Positions 51,023-59,352 of a stretch of 64,000 nt of DNA are shown here, in pieces. Location of the stretch: contig NZ_REFW01000001.1 of the NCBI RefSeq assembly GCF_003688855.1, positions 248,001-312,000 on the forward strand, written 5' to 3'. The position numbers were made by a program, and so were the translations under genes. The number at the start of each line of letters is the position of its first letter. The stretch's first letter is position 1. The notes beneath the pieces were generated by a model. It did not search any database. It was not told the origin of the DNA and saw nothing but the letters and a program-made list of their open reading frames with translations. The DNA is from Tessaracoccus antarcticus (lineage in GTDB: Bacteria; Actinomycetota; Actinomycetes; Propionibacteriales; Propionibacteriaceae).

Positions 51023-52456
51023 ATGCGACTTCACACGGAGGGCTCAGTCCTGCGGGACGAGCACGGGCGCCAACGGGTGCTGCACGGCATCAACCTGGTC
51101 CACAAGGGACGACCCGGTGCCAGGGACGCTGAGGAGTTCATGGGTCCGTGGAGCACCGCGGACGTCGCGGATCTTTCCGCTCGCGGGTTCACCGTCGTGC
51201 GCCTCGGCATGATCTGGGCCGCCGTCGAGCCGGAGCCGGGGGTCTACTCGGAGGACTATCTCGCGTGGTTGGCCAGCCAGCTCGACCTGCTGGGCGAGCA
51301 CGGCATCGGCGTGGTGCTGGATGCCCACCAGGACCTGTACTCACAGTCGTTCTGCGACGGCGCCCCCGGCTGGGCCACCCTCACCAACGAGAGGTTCGAG
51401 GCCACCGACCTGTGGAGCGACGCCTACCTCACGAGCCCAGCGGTCCACGGCGCCCTCGACGCGTTCTGGGCCAATGCGCCGGGCCCGGAGGGGATCGGCC
51501 TGCAGGACTCCTTCGCCGCCATGTGGGCCCACGTCGCCGAACGGTTCCGCGGGCACCCGGCCCTCATCGGCTACGACATCCTCAACGACCCCACCCCCGG
51601 CACGGCGTCCAAGGAGGTCTTCGGTGCCCTCATGCACGCCTTCGGGGCGGCCACCGGGCAGGACCACAACCAGATCGCGGCCGAGTTCATGGAGCCCGAC
51701 ACGAAGCTGTCCCAGCTGGAACGGCTGGACGATGTCGCCGTGCACCGGGCCATCGGCAACACCGTGGCGCCGTTGCTGGCCGCGTTCGAGAAGCAGGCCG
51801 TGGCGCCGATGATGGCACGGGTCGCCGCCGCTGTGCGGGCCGTGGATCCCGACTCACTGCTGGTGCGCGAGCACTCGTACTTCGCCAACCTCGGGATACC
51901 GTCGGGGCAGCCGCCTCTCAACGACCACTCCTGGGTGTACTCGCCGCACGGTTACGACCTGACGGTCGACACACCGGCCATCGCTGCTTCGAGCAACATC
52001 CGGGCCGGCACCATCTTCGCCCGGCACGCCGAGACCCAGGCACGGCTGGGGGCACCCGTGCTGGTGGGCGCGTGGGGCGCCTTCGGTGACGCCGTGGGCG
52101 TGGCCCACCACGCCACGTTCCTGCTGGACACCTTCGACACCCTCGGCTGGTCGTGGACCTACTGGTCCTGGGCCGAGGACTTCGCCGGCTCCGAGGCCGC
52201 CGTCGCACTGAGGCGTCCCCGGCCGATTGCCTTCGCCGGGGACGCCATCTCCTGGTGTGTCGACGGCGATCGGTTCACAGCAGTGTGGCAGGGCCGCGGC
52301 TGCTCAGTGCCCTCGGAGTTCTGGTTCCCCGATGCCGCGGCGACGGAGGTGGCCGTGGAGTGCAACGGGGTGGGCACGCCCGTGAGCCGCACTGCAGACC
52401 GGGTTCTGGTTGAGGCGGCCGCCGGACGGTTCAGCCTGACCGCCACCTGGCGCTGA
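51023..52456 (+). CDS. GH5 endoglycoceramidase-like, catalytic Glu lost
   Basis: This 477-residue protein has a GH5-type TIM barrel (about 1-385) with a C-terminal beta domain (about 395-477), as in endoglycoceramidases. LHGINLVHKG opens the barrel, GFTVVRLGMIWAAVEPEPG and VVLDAHQDLYSQ are typical, and the family order is kept. However, the acid/base NEP is here Asn188-Asp189-Pro, and the nucleophile GE(F/W)G is Gly-Ala350-Trp-Gly. Both catalytic glutamates therefore appear replaced, and ordinary glycosidase activity is doubtful. There is no signal peptide. The ATG at 51023 with GAGGGGG is preferred over an ATG at 50999. It is monocistronic. Confidence 0.85.
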   Translation: MRLHTEGSVLRDEHGRQRVLHGINLVHKGRPGARDAEEFMGPWSTADVADLSARGFTVVRLGMIWAAVEPEPGVYSEDYLAWLASQLDLLGEHGIGVVLDAHQDLYSQSFCDGAPGWATLTNERFEATDLWSDAYLTSPAVHGALDAFWANAPGPEGIGLQDSFAAMWAHVAERFRGHPALIGYDILNDPTPGTASKEVFGALMHAFGAATGQDHNQIAAEFMEPDTKLSQLERLDDVAVHRAIGNTVAPLLAAFEKQAVAPMMARVAAAVRAVDPDSLLVREHSYFANLGIPSGQPPLNDHSWVYSPHGYDLTVDTPAIAASSNIRAGTIFARHAETQARLGAPVLVGAWGAFGDAVGVAHHATFLLDTFDTLGWSWTYWSWAEDFAGSEAAVALRRPRPIAFAGDAISWCVDGDRFTAVWQGRGCSVPSEFWFPDAAATEVAVECNGVGTPVSRTADRVLVEAAAGRFSLTATWR

Positions 52457-52661
52457 CATGGCCCTGACGCTGCGGTAGCGCGCGCTGCTGGCGACGCGCC
52501 TGCCTGCGGCGTGGATGTCCCACGTCATCATCCACAACGCGTACGTGAAGTTCTGCACCGACGTGATCGGACCGGACCCGGCATCGGAGGAGGACCTGAA
52601 TCCCCACGATGCCGACCCCCGTCGCGACGAAGCACCGCGACAGGCGCGACGGTTCACGTGA
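52457..52661 (+). other. gap with possible gene remnant
   Basis: An in-frame stretch from about 52470 to the TGA at 52661 (ATG at 52515, 48 codons) reads ..LLATRLPAAWMSHVIIHNAYVKF.., protein-like in its hydrophobic pattern but too short and without a ribosome-binding site. It may be the tail of a lost gene. It stops just at the end of the convergent small membrane-protein gene. Low confidence. Confidence 0.25.
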
Positions 52662-52997
52662 TCAGGACACGGTGAGGACCACCACAGCCACGAGGCCACC
52701 CAGGATGGACAGGGTCAGCGCTGCACCAGCGTGCTTCTTGGACTTCCCCTTCTGGAACAGCGCCACCAGCGACAGGGCAATGGCGATCGTCAGCAGAATC
52801 AGGCCGACGATGGGCGGCAGCACCCGCCACATCGTGACGGCCAATCCCAGGGACGCCGCTGCGAACGCCGCGACGCCCAGGGGGTTGGGTCCCCTCGGCA
52901 AGGGAACCGTGGAGTGGAATTGAGGCTGGGGACCCGCACGGTGGCTTCCGGGAACGAAGGGCTGACGCGGATCCTGGTGTCCGGGTGTGCTGGTCAT
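52662..52997 (-). CDS. small membrane protein, DUF4190-like
   Basis: This 111-residue protein has a Pro/Gln/His-rich cytoplasmic N-terminus (1-40) and two to three hydrophobic helices (about 43-60, 62-82, 92-110). A short Lys-rich loop (KGKSKK) lies between the last two. The layout resembles the DUF4190 group of small actinobacterial membrane proteins of unknown function. The ATG at 52997 has GGAGG 5 bases upstream. It is monocistronic, between the GH5 homologue and the LctP permease. Confidence 0.72.
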   Translation of the reverse strand: MTSTPGHQDPRQPFVPGSHRAGPQPQFHSTVPLPRGPNPLGVAAFAAASLGLAVTMWRVLPPIVGLILLTIAIALSLVALFQKGKSKKHAGAALTLSILGGLVAVVVLTVS

Positions 52998-53257
52998 GAA
53001 GTCCTCCAAGGGTCTTGTTCGGGATGTGTGCTGGGTGGCGGCATGGAGGTAGCGTCACGAACGAGCCATGGCTGCCGGGCCCCGGCTGATCGTAGTGTCT
53101 GGGGCGCCAAGCCCTGCATCCTCCGCCTCCCACCGGCAACCTTGCGGCTGCACCGTGAGCAACGAGGAGGTACCACCGACAACCCCGGAAGCAACTGTGG
53201 GAAGCTTCCTCGGGACGCTGACATTGCCCATCGAACACAGAAAGCCGAGCCATACCG

Positions 53258-54715
53258 TTGAGCCTGCTGCTGGCCGCCCTGCCCATCGTCGCTGTCGTGC
53301 TGCTGATGATCCTGAAAATTCCCACCCTCCGGGTGGTGCTGATCACCCTCGCACTGACAGCTGTGCTTTCGCTCCTCTGGTTCCCCATCCTGATGGCCGA
53401 CTTCGTGAAGCTCGGGCCGGCGCTCGGGGAGACGATCCTGATTGTCGTGGTGATCGTGATCGGCGGTACGAGCCTCGCCGAACTCCTCACCGCCACGGGG
53501 GCGCAGGCACGGATTGCGGAGTGGCTGCAACAGTCCGCGCACAACCAGGGTCGGGCGATCCTGATAGTCGGTCTCGGTGTGGCACCGTTCGCTGAGACGA
53601 TCATCGGGTGGGGCCTGGGCCTGATCGTGTCGGTGCCACTGCTCATTCGTATCGGACTCTCGGTGCGCCAATCCGCAACAATCGGACTGCTCGGCATTCT
53701 GCTGGGTCCGTGGGGATCCCTGGCCCCGGCAGTCCTGATCATGGCTGAACTGGGCGACGTGTCCTTCCACACCCTGGGACTGTGGATCGCCGTGCTCTCG
53801 CTCCCCCTCATCGTCATCATGAGCGTCGCCATCCTCGTGGTGGGTGTCGGAAGGCGCGAGGCCAGGGCTCACGTTGGTGAGGCGGCCGTCGCCGTCATCA
53901 CGATGTGGCTGGTCATCCTGGGCGTCAGCTGGCTGTTGGGTCCGCCCCTGGCGGGTGTGTCCGGCGCAGTTGCGGCCATCGTCTCCCTCCTGCTCATGGG
54001 CCGCCTCAAGCACGGACAGCCCATCCGGATGGATGGCACCGTTCTTCGAGCGCTGTCACCGTACGTGTTCCTCGGGGCGGGGCTCCTGCTCTCCGCGGTG
54101 ATCGTGCGCCTCCTCGACATCGGCAAGATCGGCGAGGTTCTCTCCGGGCCGGCGTTCTGGCTGACCGTGACCGTGTTCGTGGCCCCACGACTCCTCGGTG
54201 CGGAGCGACGGATCGTCTCAACGGCTCGGCGGGAGGGGTGGCGCCGGGCAGTCCCCGTCGCCCTCACAACCACGCTGTTCGTCGCCTTCGGCGGAGTGTT
54301 GTCGTTGAACGGCATGAGCGCCGTCCTGGCGGGCGCTGTCGCCGGGCTCGGCTCGGGGTTCGCCATCGCCACCCCGCTGATCAGCGCGCTGGCCGGATAC
54401 GTAACCGGATCCAACTCAGCGTCGGCCGCAATGCTGGCGCCGGGATTGAGCGACGCCGCCACCGGACTGGGAATGGACCCCGCCCAGGTCCTTGCGGTGG
54501 TGATGATTGCCGCCTCCTCGGCGGTGATGGTGAATCCGCCGCGTCTGGCGCTCGCCGTCAGCCTGGCCCAGAGCTCCCCGGGACCCACCGGGGCAGCCGG
54601 TCACGTGGAAGTCGACGTCGCCACCACCAGCGAGGTCATGAAGACCGTGGTGATGGCCAACGGTGTACTCCTGCTGGCTCTCATGGGACTCTTCTTCACC
54701 GTCATCATGACCTGA
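53258..54715 (+). CDS. LctP-family L-lactate permease-like protein
   Basis: This 485-residue, roughly 12-helix protein belongs to the lactate permease (LctP/GlcA) family, which imports L-lactate or glycolate with protons. Evidence is the N-terminal hydrophobic ALPIVAVVLLMI, LLTATGAQARIAEWL, PFAETIIGWGLGL and GYVTGSNSASAAMLAPGLSDA (core GYVTGSNS), all family blocks in order. The start is a TTG at 53258 with only a weak site; no better start is visible. It is slightly shorter than E. coli LctP (551). It would connect to lactate use or export in a fermenter. Confidence 0.82.
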   Translation: MSLLLAALPIVAVVLLMILKIPTLRVVLITLALTAVLSLLWFPILMADFVKLGPALGETILIVVVIVIGGTSLAELLTATGAQARIAEWLQQSAHNQGRAILIVGLGVAPFAETIIGWGLGLIVSVPLLIRIGLSVRQSATIGLLGILLGPWGSLAPAVLIMAELGDVSFHTLGLWIAVLSLPLIVIMSVAILVVGVGRREARAHVGEAAVAVITMWLVILGVSWLLGPPLAGVSGAVAAIVSLLLMGRLKHGQPIRMDGTVLRALSPYVFLGAGLLLSAVIVRLLDIGKIGEVLSGPAFWLTVTVFVAPRLLGAERRIVSTARREGWRRAVPVALTTTLFVAFGGVLSLNGMSAVLAGAVAGLGSGFAIATPLISALAGYVTGSNSASAAMLAPGLSDAATGLGMDPAQVLAVVMIAASSAVMVNPPRLALAVSLAQSSPGPTGAAGHVEVDVATTSEVMKTVVMANGVLLLALMGLFFTVIMT

Positions 54716-54752
54716 GTACTTTCATGCGTCTTGCGCGAACATGCCCATGGTT

Positions 54753-54833
54753 CGTGACGGATATGTGCCCCAGGATTCGATTTCTGGGCCTCAGTACGCC
54801 GGGAAACCTATCTGGTAACACTTATCCGTCACG
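54753..54833. repeat. 11-bp inverted repeat, probable terminator
   Basis: CGTGACGGATA at 54753-54763 is exactly complementary to TATCCGTCACG at 54823-54833. A nested CCCAG/CTGGG hairpin lies in the 59-base loop. It sits between the convergent LctP and PaiB-like genes and overlaps the last five bases of the latter. Confidence 0.5.
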
Positions 54834-55575
54834 GGGTGGACGGACCCTGCACCCCGCGGGGCAGCGGCGGAGCGGCGGCCACCTCGTCGGCAACCCTGTG
54901 GTCACGGTCCCGGCCCCGTTCACGCAGGCCCTGCACCACGCCGTCGCGGTCCACGGCGGTCCGGTTGCGCGACACCTTGAACCGCCCCACCACGTCGGTG
55001 ATCTCCAGCTCCAGCCCGACAATGCCCTGCAGCATGGCGTCGGTGAAGTCGTGCGGCGCCTCGTCCCGGTTCCACGGACCGCGCACGGCATCACCCACGT
55101 GCGGCGTCTCCACCAGACGCGCGGCGTCGAGCTGCTCGGCCTGATCCATGACCTCGGTGCGCAACCGGTCCCGGTCACGGTGCACACGAAGCCAGCCGGC
55201 CACCTGCACCTGCGTGTAGTCCCACGTCCCCACGCCCCTGAACTCGGCCCGGCCGCGGGCGGACCCGCCGAGGTCAGGCGGCTGGACGCTCGGGTACCAG
55301 CGCGGCGTCACGTAGGTGTGCGGGCCCTGCACCACGACGCGACACGGCACCGGGGTGGCCTCGGGCAGGTCGAACTGGAGGTTGTGGGCGGCGGCATGGG
55401 CCAGGAGGAGCGAACCGCGCCACATCGTGGGCAGCAGCGTGACATTCGGAACGCCGTGGCCGCCCGTGATCCACGAGGCAGCACCCACGTCATCGAGGAG
55501 TGCCCGGCACTGTTCCCAGTCGTCGACGCGCTGACTGGCGGGGCAGTAGACACGGCTCAGCGGCACAGGATCCAT
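54829..55575 (-). CDS. PaiB-like FMN-binding protein
   Basis: This 248-residue protein matches the PaiB/FMN-binding negative regulator family, with a split-barrel flavin fold. Landmarks in order are GSLLLAHAAAHN (the family HxARxN region), VQGPHTYVTPRWY and VGTWDYTQVQVAGWLRV. The late segment LQGIVGLELEITDVVGRFKVSRNR (core GLELEITDVVGRFK) is the most conserved part. Length is 30-40 longer than typical, with a low-complexity tail. In Bacillus the homologue reduces sporulation and protease genes; here the function is unknown. The ATG at 55575 is preferred to an in-frame TTG further upstream. Confidence 0.85.
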   Translation of the reverse strand: MDPVPLSRVYCPASQRVDDWEQCRALLDDVGAASWITGGHGVPNVTLLPTMWRGSLLLAHAAAHNLQFDLPEATPVPCRVVVQGPHTYVTPRWYPSVQPPDLGGSARGRAEFRGVGTWDYTQVQVAGWLRVHRDRDRLRTEVMDQAEQLDAARLVETPHVGDAVRGPWNRDEAPHDFTDAMLQGIVGLELEITDVVGRFKVSRNRTAVDRDGVVQGLRERGRDRDHRVADEVAAAPPLPRGVQGPSTP

Positions 55576-55624
55576 GCAGGAGATGCTATCGGGACCGGTG
55601 TTCCACCACGTATCCAAGCCCAGT

Positions 55625-55639
55625 CCTCACATGGTGAGG
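55625..55639. promoter_or_regulatory. palindrome in divergent promoter
   Basis: CCTCAC-atg-GTGAGG is a perfect 6+3+6 palindrome midway between the divergent PaiB-like gene and the small protein at 55695. Possible regulator-binding site; no regulator is assigned. Confidence 0.35.
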
Positions 55640-55694
55640 GAACTGTGAGTCAACCGTCAAAGGCCCGCCATGTCCACCCCCCAGACTGGGGAAC

Positions 55695-55970
55695 GTGACA
55701 ACTCCACAGCCTCCGGGCCCACACGACCAGGAGCAGTCCCTCGACGCGCTCCTCGACGCCGTCGTGCGGCAGGAGCACGTGGTGACCACGCACATGGCCG
55801 TGATCGAGGGCTGGCTGGGGCTGCTGGAGGATGGCGTGCTCCCGGACAGCCAGGGATGCCGCGGGGCCCGCGTGGTGCGGGAGCGCACCGAGGCGTTGCG
55901 TGGTGACCTCACCACGCTGTTGCGCATGGTCAAGGACTGGACCCGGCACACCGACCTGCCCCAATCCTGA
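55695..55970 (+). CDS. small HisKA-like helical protein
   Basis: This 91-residue all-helical protein has GTG as start. The central segment VVTTHMAVIEGWLGLLEDGVLP (core THMAVIEGWLGLL) has the spacing and hydrophobic pattern of a histidine-kinase dimerisation helix (H-x-x-x-x-x-x-GWxxLL). A second helix of about 30 residues follows (RGARVVRERTEALRGDLTTLLRMVKDW). It has no ATPase domain. It converges on a response regulator and an Hpt gene, so it could be a docking or phosphotransfer partner. That role is inference, and the family is not recognised. Confidence 0.65.
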   Translation: MTTPQPPGPHDQEQSLDALLDAVVRQEHVVTTHMAVIEGWLGLLEDGVLPDSQGCRGARVVRERTEALRGDLTTLLRMVKDWTRHTDLPQS

Positions 55971-56018
55971 ATCCTTGCCGGTCCTTGTCACAGCGGCGAG
56001 TGGACCGGCACCCATTGC

Positions 56019-56708
56019 TCAGGACGTGAAGCGGAACCCCACCCCGCGCACCGCGTGCGCGACGCGAGGGCCGCCTGCCGCAGTGACCCTGTGGCGCAGC
56101 CTGGAGAGGTGCACGTCGAGGTGGTGGTCGTTGCCGTACCACTCCCCCCAGACGCGTTCGACGAGTTGCTCCCGGGTCAGGACCCGCGTGGGGTTCTCCG
56201 CCATCGCGGCCAACAGGTCGAACTGGATGCGGGTCAGGTCCACGAGTTGATCGTTCAGTGTGACGGTCCTGGCGTTGAGATCGATGTCGATGCCCCCATG
56301 CCCGATCCGGGTGGCCTCCGTCGTGCGCCGTGGCCCCTCCTGGCGACGCAGGACCGCGGCGAGCCGCGCCAGCAGGAGGCGGTGGTTGACCGGCTTGGTG
56401 AGGTAGTCGTCGGCGCCCGTGGAGAACCCGATGATCTGGTCGATGTCCTCGCCATGGGTGGTGAGGAACACGATGGGGACGTCGCTGTCCCGACGGATCC
56501 GTCGGCACACCTCCAGCCCGTCGATGGTGTGGGGGCCGAGCGAGATGTCGAGGAGAACGAGGTGGGGTGCATGTGTGTGGAACTTCTCAAGCGCTGATTC
56601 GCCGTTGCTCGCCTCCAGCGTCCGGTACCCGGAGTTGGTGAGTGTCACAGTCATGAGCTCACGCAGGTCGGGGTCGTCCTCAACCACGAGGACCAGTGGC
56701 TGGTTCAC
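56019..56708 (-). CDS. OmpR-family response regulator
   Basis: This 229-residue two-domain response regulator has a receiver at 1-120, with acidic Asp11/Asp12, phospho-accepting Asp54 (LVLLDISL), Thr83/84 and Lys105 (LTKPVNH). The OmpR-type winged helix is at 130-229 (LTRIQFDLLAAMAENPTRVLTREQL, core TREQLVERVWG, and VDVHLSRLRHRV-like DVHLSRLRHRV). It should bind DNA and regulate transcription when phosphorylated. It overlaps the stop of the Hpt gene by four bases. No histidine kinase gene is next to it, which is unusual. Confidence 0.95.
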   Translation of the reverse strand: MNQPLVLVVEDDPDLRELMTVTLTNSGYRTLEASNGESALEKFHTHAPHLVLLDISLGPHTIDGLEVCRRIRRDSDVPIVFLTTHGEDIDQIIGFSTGADDYLTKPVNHRLLLARLAAVLRRQEGPRRTTEATRIGHGGIDIDLNARTVTLNDQLVDLTRIQFDLLAAMAENPTRVLTREQLVERVWGEWYGNDHHLDVHLSRLRHRVTAAGGPRVAHAVRGVGFRFTS

Positions 56709-56989
56709 GACACCTCCCGGAGGTCCGCGTCGAGCAGTGCCACGATGTCTGCCACTCTGCCGGGCACCTGTGACTCATCGACGCCGTCCTGGAGGTCGAG
56801 CATGAGCCGTCGTGCGGCGTCGCCAGCGGACTCGTACCCGAACACGCCCAATTTCCCGGCCAGTCGGTGCGTCAATGCGGGGAGTTCGGTCATGCTGGCC
56901 TGCCGCAGCTCCTGTGCTGCCGTGCGGGCCACTGCCTCACGCCGGGAAGAAATGAAATCTGCAGCCTGCGGTGCCACGTCGTCAATCAT
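56705..56989 (-). CDS. stand-alone Hpt phosphotransfer protein
   Basis: This 94-residue helical protein has the histidine-phosphotransfer motif LPALTHRLAGKLGVFGYESAG, in which the phospho-accepting His is His41 followed by the small-residue/Lys/Gly pattern. It should relay phosphate between a hybrid kinase elsewhere and the adjacent response regulator. Its stop overlaps the regulator start, so both are made together. Single-domain Hpt proteins are uncommon in actinobacteria. No hybrid kinase is present in the window. Confidence 0.85.
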   Translation of the reverse strand: MIDDVAPQAADFISSRREAVARTAAQELRQASMTELPALTHRLAGKLGVFGYESAGDAARRLMLDLQDGVDESQVPGRVADIVALLDADLREVS

Positions 56990-57059
56990 GAATGTTCCTC
57001 ATGTGCCCTCGTCCAGGGCTGGGGGGCGCCCTGGTGAGGGAGAGACTACCGCCGAGGGG

Positions 57060-57617
57060 CTACCGGGCGTCGGCCAGGGCGGCGCGCGCGGGACGAGGGC
57101 CGCTGGGCAGGCCGATGAGGAGGGCGACAATGCCCAGCCCTGCCGCCAGCAGCAACTGTGACGTCGCCTGCGGGAGCACCGGCAGGTGCAGTCCGTGGAT
57201 GGGGATGACGGCCACGTACGCAGGCACGGTCTTCGACGTCACGTCGAGCAGCCAGGCGTCCGGGGCGGGGTTGTTGTCGCCCCGGGTGGTGACCGTGGTG
57301 TGACCGGCCGCACGATCGACGCTGGTGAGTCGGTGGATGAACATGCTGGAGCTGTTGGGGTCCGGCAGAACCACCACGTCGCCCTTCTCGATGGCAGTGA
57401 CGGGGGCGTCGCGCACGATGACGAGGTCTCCCGCGCTGAAGGCCGGCTGCATGCTGTTGGAGAGCACGCGGGTGGCGTGGTAGCCACCCACGGTCGTGGC
57501 GAGCGCGACGGTGAGGGCGGCCCCGACCACGACGACCAGCAGCATCCAGCCGATCACGGAGCGGACGCGCGCGAAGGATGACCGGGTCTCGGTGGCGAAC
57601 GCGTGGCGAGGGTTCAT
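57060..57617 (-). CDS. sipW: signal peptidase I, SipW type
   Basis: This 185-residue signal peptidase has an N-terminal helix (about 20-42), catalytic Ser55 (SNSMQPAF), His95 (MFIHRLT) and Asp114 (RGDNNPAPD), and a C-terminal helix (about 148-172). The Ser-His-Asp arrangement, rather than Ser-Lys, is that of ER-type peptidases such as Bacillus SipW. Such enzymes process a small set of special precursors, here most likely the two secreted proteins encoded just upstream. The ATG at 57617 is chosen; the longer frame has no similarity. Confidence 0.9.
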   Translation of the reverse strand: MNPRHAFATETRSSFARVRSVIGWMLLVVVVGAALTVALATTVGGYHATRVLSNSMQPAFSAGDLVIVRDAPVTAIEKGDVVVLPDPNSSSMFIHRLTSVDRAAGHTTVTTRGDNNPAPDAWLLDVTSKTVPAYVAVIPIHGLHLPVLPQATSQLLLAAGLGIVALLIGLPSGPRPARAALADAR

Positions 57618-57640
57618 GGTGGCAGTTCTTTCTACGGGGA

Positions 57641-58195
57641 TCAGTTGTTGGTGAGGGTGGCTGCGCGGACGTGGTCCCGAGCGACGGAGACGTTGACGGT
57701 GGAGGTGAACGCCCCCCAGTACCACGGGGTGCTCACGTTGACGCTGTAGCGCCCGCCCGGAGCCAGCGGCACAGTGGAGGTGAAGTTCCCGGACGTGTTT
57801 GTCCCGAGGGACACCTCGCCGCCAGCACACCTACCCGCTTTCCAGGCCCCGGTGGGGCAGAGCACCACGGTCAGTGTGGGATTGCGTGGACCGGCAAAAC
57901 CGGGGTCCGTCCTGATCTGGAATGTGTGGCCCACCAGCGGCAGGGTCCCGAGGTTGACCACGTCGAAGTCCTGCGAGAGACCGACGAAGGCGGATGTGCT
58001 GGCCGTGAAAGACCTTCCCGCCACGGGGGCACCGCCGACGGGTGCTGCCACCGCCCCCCACGAACCTGCTGCAGTGACCGCAACAGCAGAGCGAGCCGCC
58101 GCCCTTGTCTGGGCCGCGGCGGTGCTCGGTACCAGGAGGAGAAGGAGGACGGCGAGCAGAGCAGCGACGGCGCTGGCCGAGCGGGTGTGCTTCAT
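57641..58195 (-). CDS. secreted protein, SipW-cluster
   Basis: This 184-residue protein has a signal peptide with a very long hydrophobic core (VAALLAVLLLLLVPSTAAAQ) and a mature beta-rich domain. Two cysteines (VLCPTGA and GRCAGG) are positioned to pair. The C-terminal half (GGRYSVNVSTPWYWGAFTSTVNVSV, core RYSVNVSTPWYW) is Ser/Thr/Val-rich and would form beta strands. It is not a recognised family. It lies between the SipW peptidase (24 bases away) and the TasA-like gene. Either ATG (58195 or 58198) follows GAGGAAG. Confidence 0.8.
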   Translation of the reverse strand: MKHTRSASAVAALLAVLLLLLVPSTAAAQTRAAARSAVAVTAAGSWGAVAAPVGGAPVAGRSFTASTSAFVGLSQDFDVVNLGTLPLVGHTFQIRTDPGFAGPRNPTLTVVLCPTGAWKAGRCAGGEVSLGTNTSGNFTSTVPLAPGGRYSVNVSTPWYWGAFTSTVNVSVARDHVRAATLTNN

Positions 58196-58330
58196 CATCT
58201 TCCTCTCTCCTTCAGCGGTGCTGGGTGCAGCGGTGGACGCGGCTCCCCCGAGCCGCGCCCACCTGCCTTCGGGGGTGAGGGTGGGTGCGTCCCCCCCGGA
58301 CCGCACCCACATGGTCTGTGTGGCTGTGTA

Positions 58331-58981
58331 TCAGCGGTTGGTGGTGGCGGGGCTGGCCTGAGCCTCCGTGAAGGAGTAGGTCAGGCTCACGGAGCCACCC
58401 TGAACCGTGCCCACCGGGGCCACGCCGTTGAGCGTTGTCTCGCTCTGGTCGGGCAGCGAAATGCTGACCTGCAGGCGGCTGATGGCCCCGACGGTGAGAC
58501 CGGTGGTGGTCGTGAAGGCGCGGGCTGCGGACAGCGAGGACAGCGGCGCGGCGGCGATCTCGGTCTTGGTGGTGCCGGTGCAGGTGCCGTTGGTGAGGTC
58601 CCAGGCGACCGGGCAGGACTTGACCGTGACGCGCAGCGCCTTGCTGGTGGAGCCGTCGGTGATGAGGGACGGGGTGCCGGTGGCGACGACGTCCAGGCTG
58701 AGGCCGGTGGAGGCGAGCGTGCCGCCGTTGGTGAGGTCGACGTAGCGGTTGGACACGTCACCGGGAGCCAGGTTGTCGATCTTCGTGCCGAAGCCGGCGG
58801 AGCCGGTGCCCGGGATCATGGTGAGGCTGAGGGTGCCGCTGTCGGCGACCTGCGGGGTGACGTTGGTGGCCTTGGCGTTCAGCGTGGCGTAGACGCCGTT
58901 GGCGCCGATGGAGAGGGCGGAGAGGCCGATGAGGGCGACGGCGCCGATACGGAGGGTGTTCTTCATCTTGATGCGGTCCAT
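58331..58981 (-). CDS. TasA/CalY-like SipW-dependent secreted protein
   Basis: This 216-residue protein has a SipW-type signal (MKNTLRIGAVALIGLSALSIG, core IGLSALSIGANGVYA) and an all-beta mature region. SGTLSLTM, IDNLAPGDVSNRYVDLTNGGTL (core LAPGDVSNRYVDLTN), SLPDQSETTLNG and a final SLTYSFTEAQ carry the pattern of the TasA/camelysin family. These proteins polymerise into extracellular fibres or act as metalloproteinase-like surface proteins. A pair of Cys (KSCPVAW, NGTCTG) may form a disulfide. AAGGAG lies 7 bases before the ATG at 58981. Confidence 0.85.
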   Translation of the reverse strand: MDRIKMKNTLRIGAVALIGLSALSIGANGVYATLNAKATNVTPQVADSGTLSLTMIPGTGSAGFGTKIDNLAPGDVSNRYVDLTNGGTLASTGLSLDVVATGTPSLITDGSTSKALRVTVKSCPVAWDLTNGTCTGTTKTEIAAAPLSSLSAARAFTTTTGLTVGAISRLQVSISLPDQSETTLNGVAPVGTVQGGSVSLTYSFTEAQASPATTNR

Positions 58982-59352
58982 GGTGGGCTCCTTGAGCATG
59001 TGGGGCGACGTTGCCGCCCGGTGGTGTTCGTTGCTGATGTCCCTTACACAACCGTGCAAAGTTTGCTGTTGCGGCACCCGGTCCTCACTGATCAGGCTCG
59101 GCTTCCTCACATTTTGTGAACACTGGGAGGGGAGGCGTGGGATGGCGGTGCCATGGTGGGGCGATGCGGGAAGTGCACGGCGGCCCGCTCGGCTTGTACC
59201 TTTCCCACAACCATCGGGCCGCAACTTTGTTTGGGCCTGTCGCGGAGCGTCGATTGCATCGCAAGGTGGCATCCTGAGTCGCGCAACCCACGCCCGGACT
59301 GACAGATTTGATCGAATCCACATCTGGTTGTGTGGACATGAGGAGGCAACAG
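58982..59352. other. divergent intergenic region
   Basis: This stretch of about 370 bases separates the TasA-like gene and the acyl-CoA carboxylase gene. It is expected to hold both promoters. I could not assign specific boxes. An AGGAGG ribosome-binding site for the carboxylase is at 59341-59346. Confidence 0.5.
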
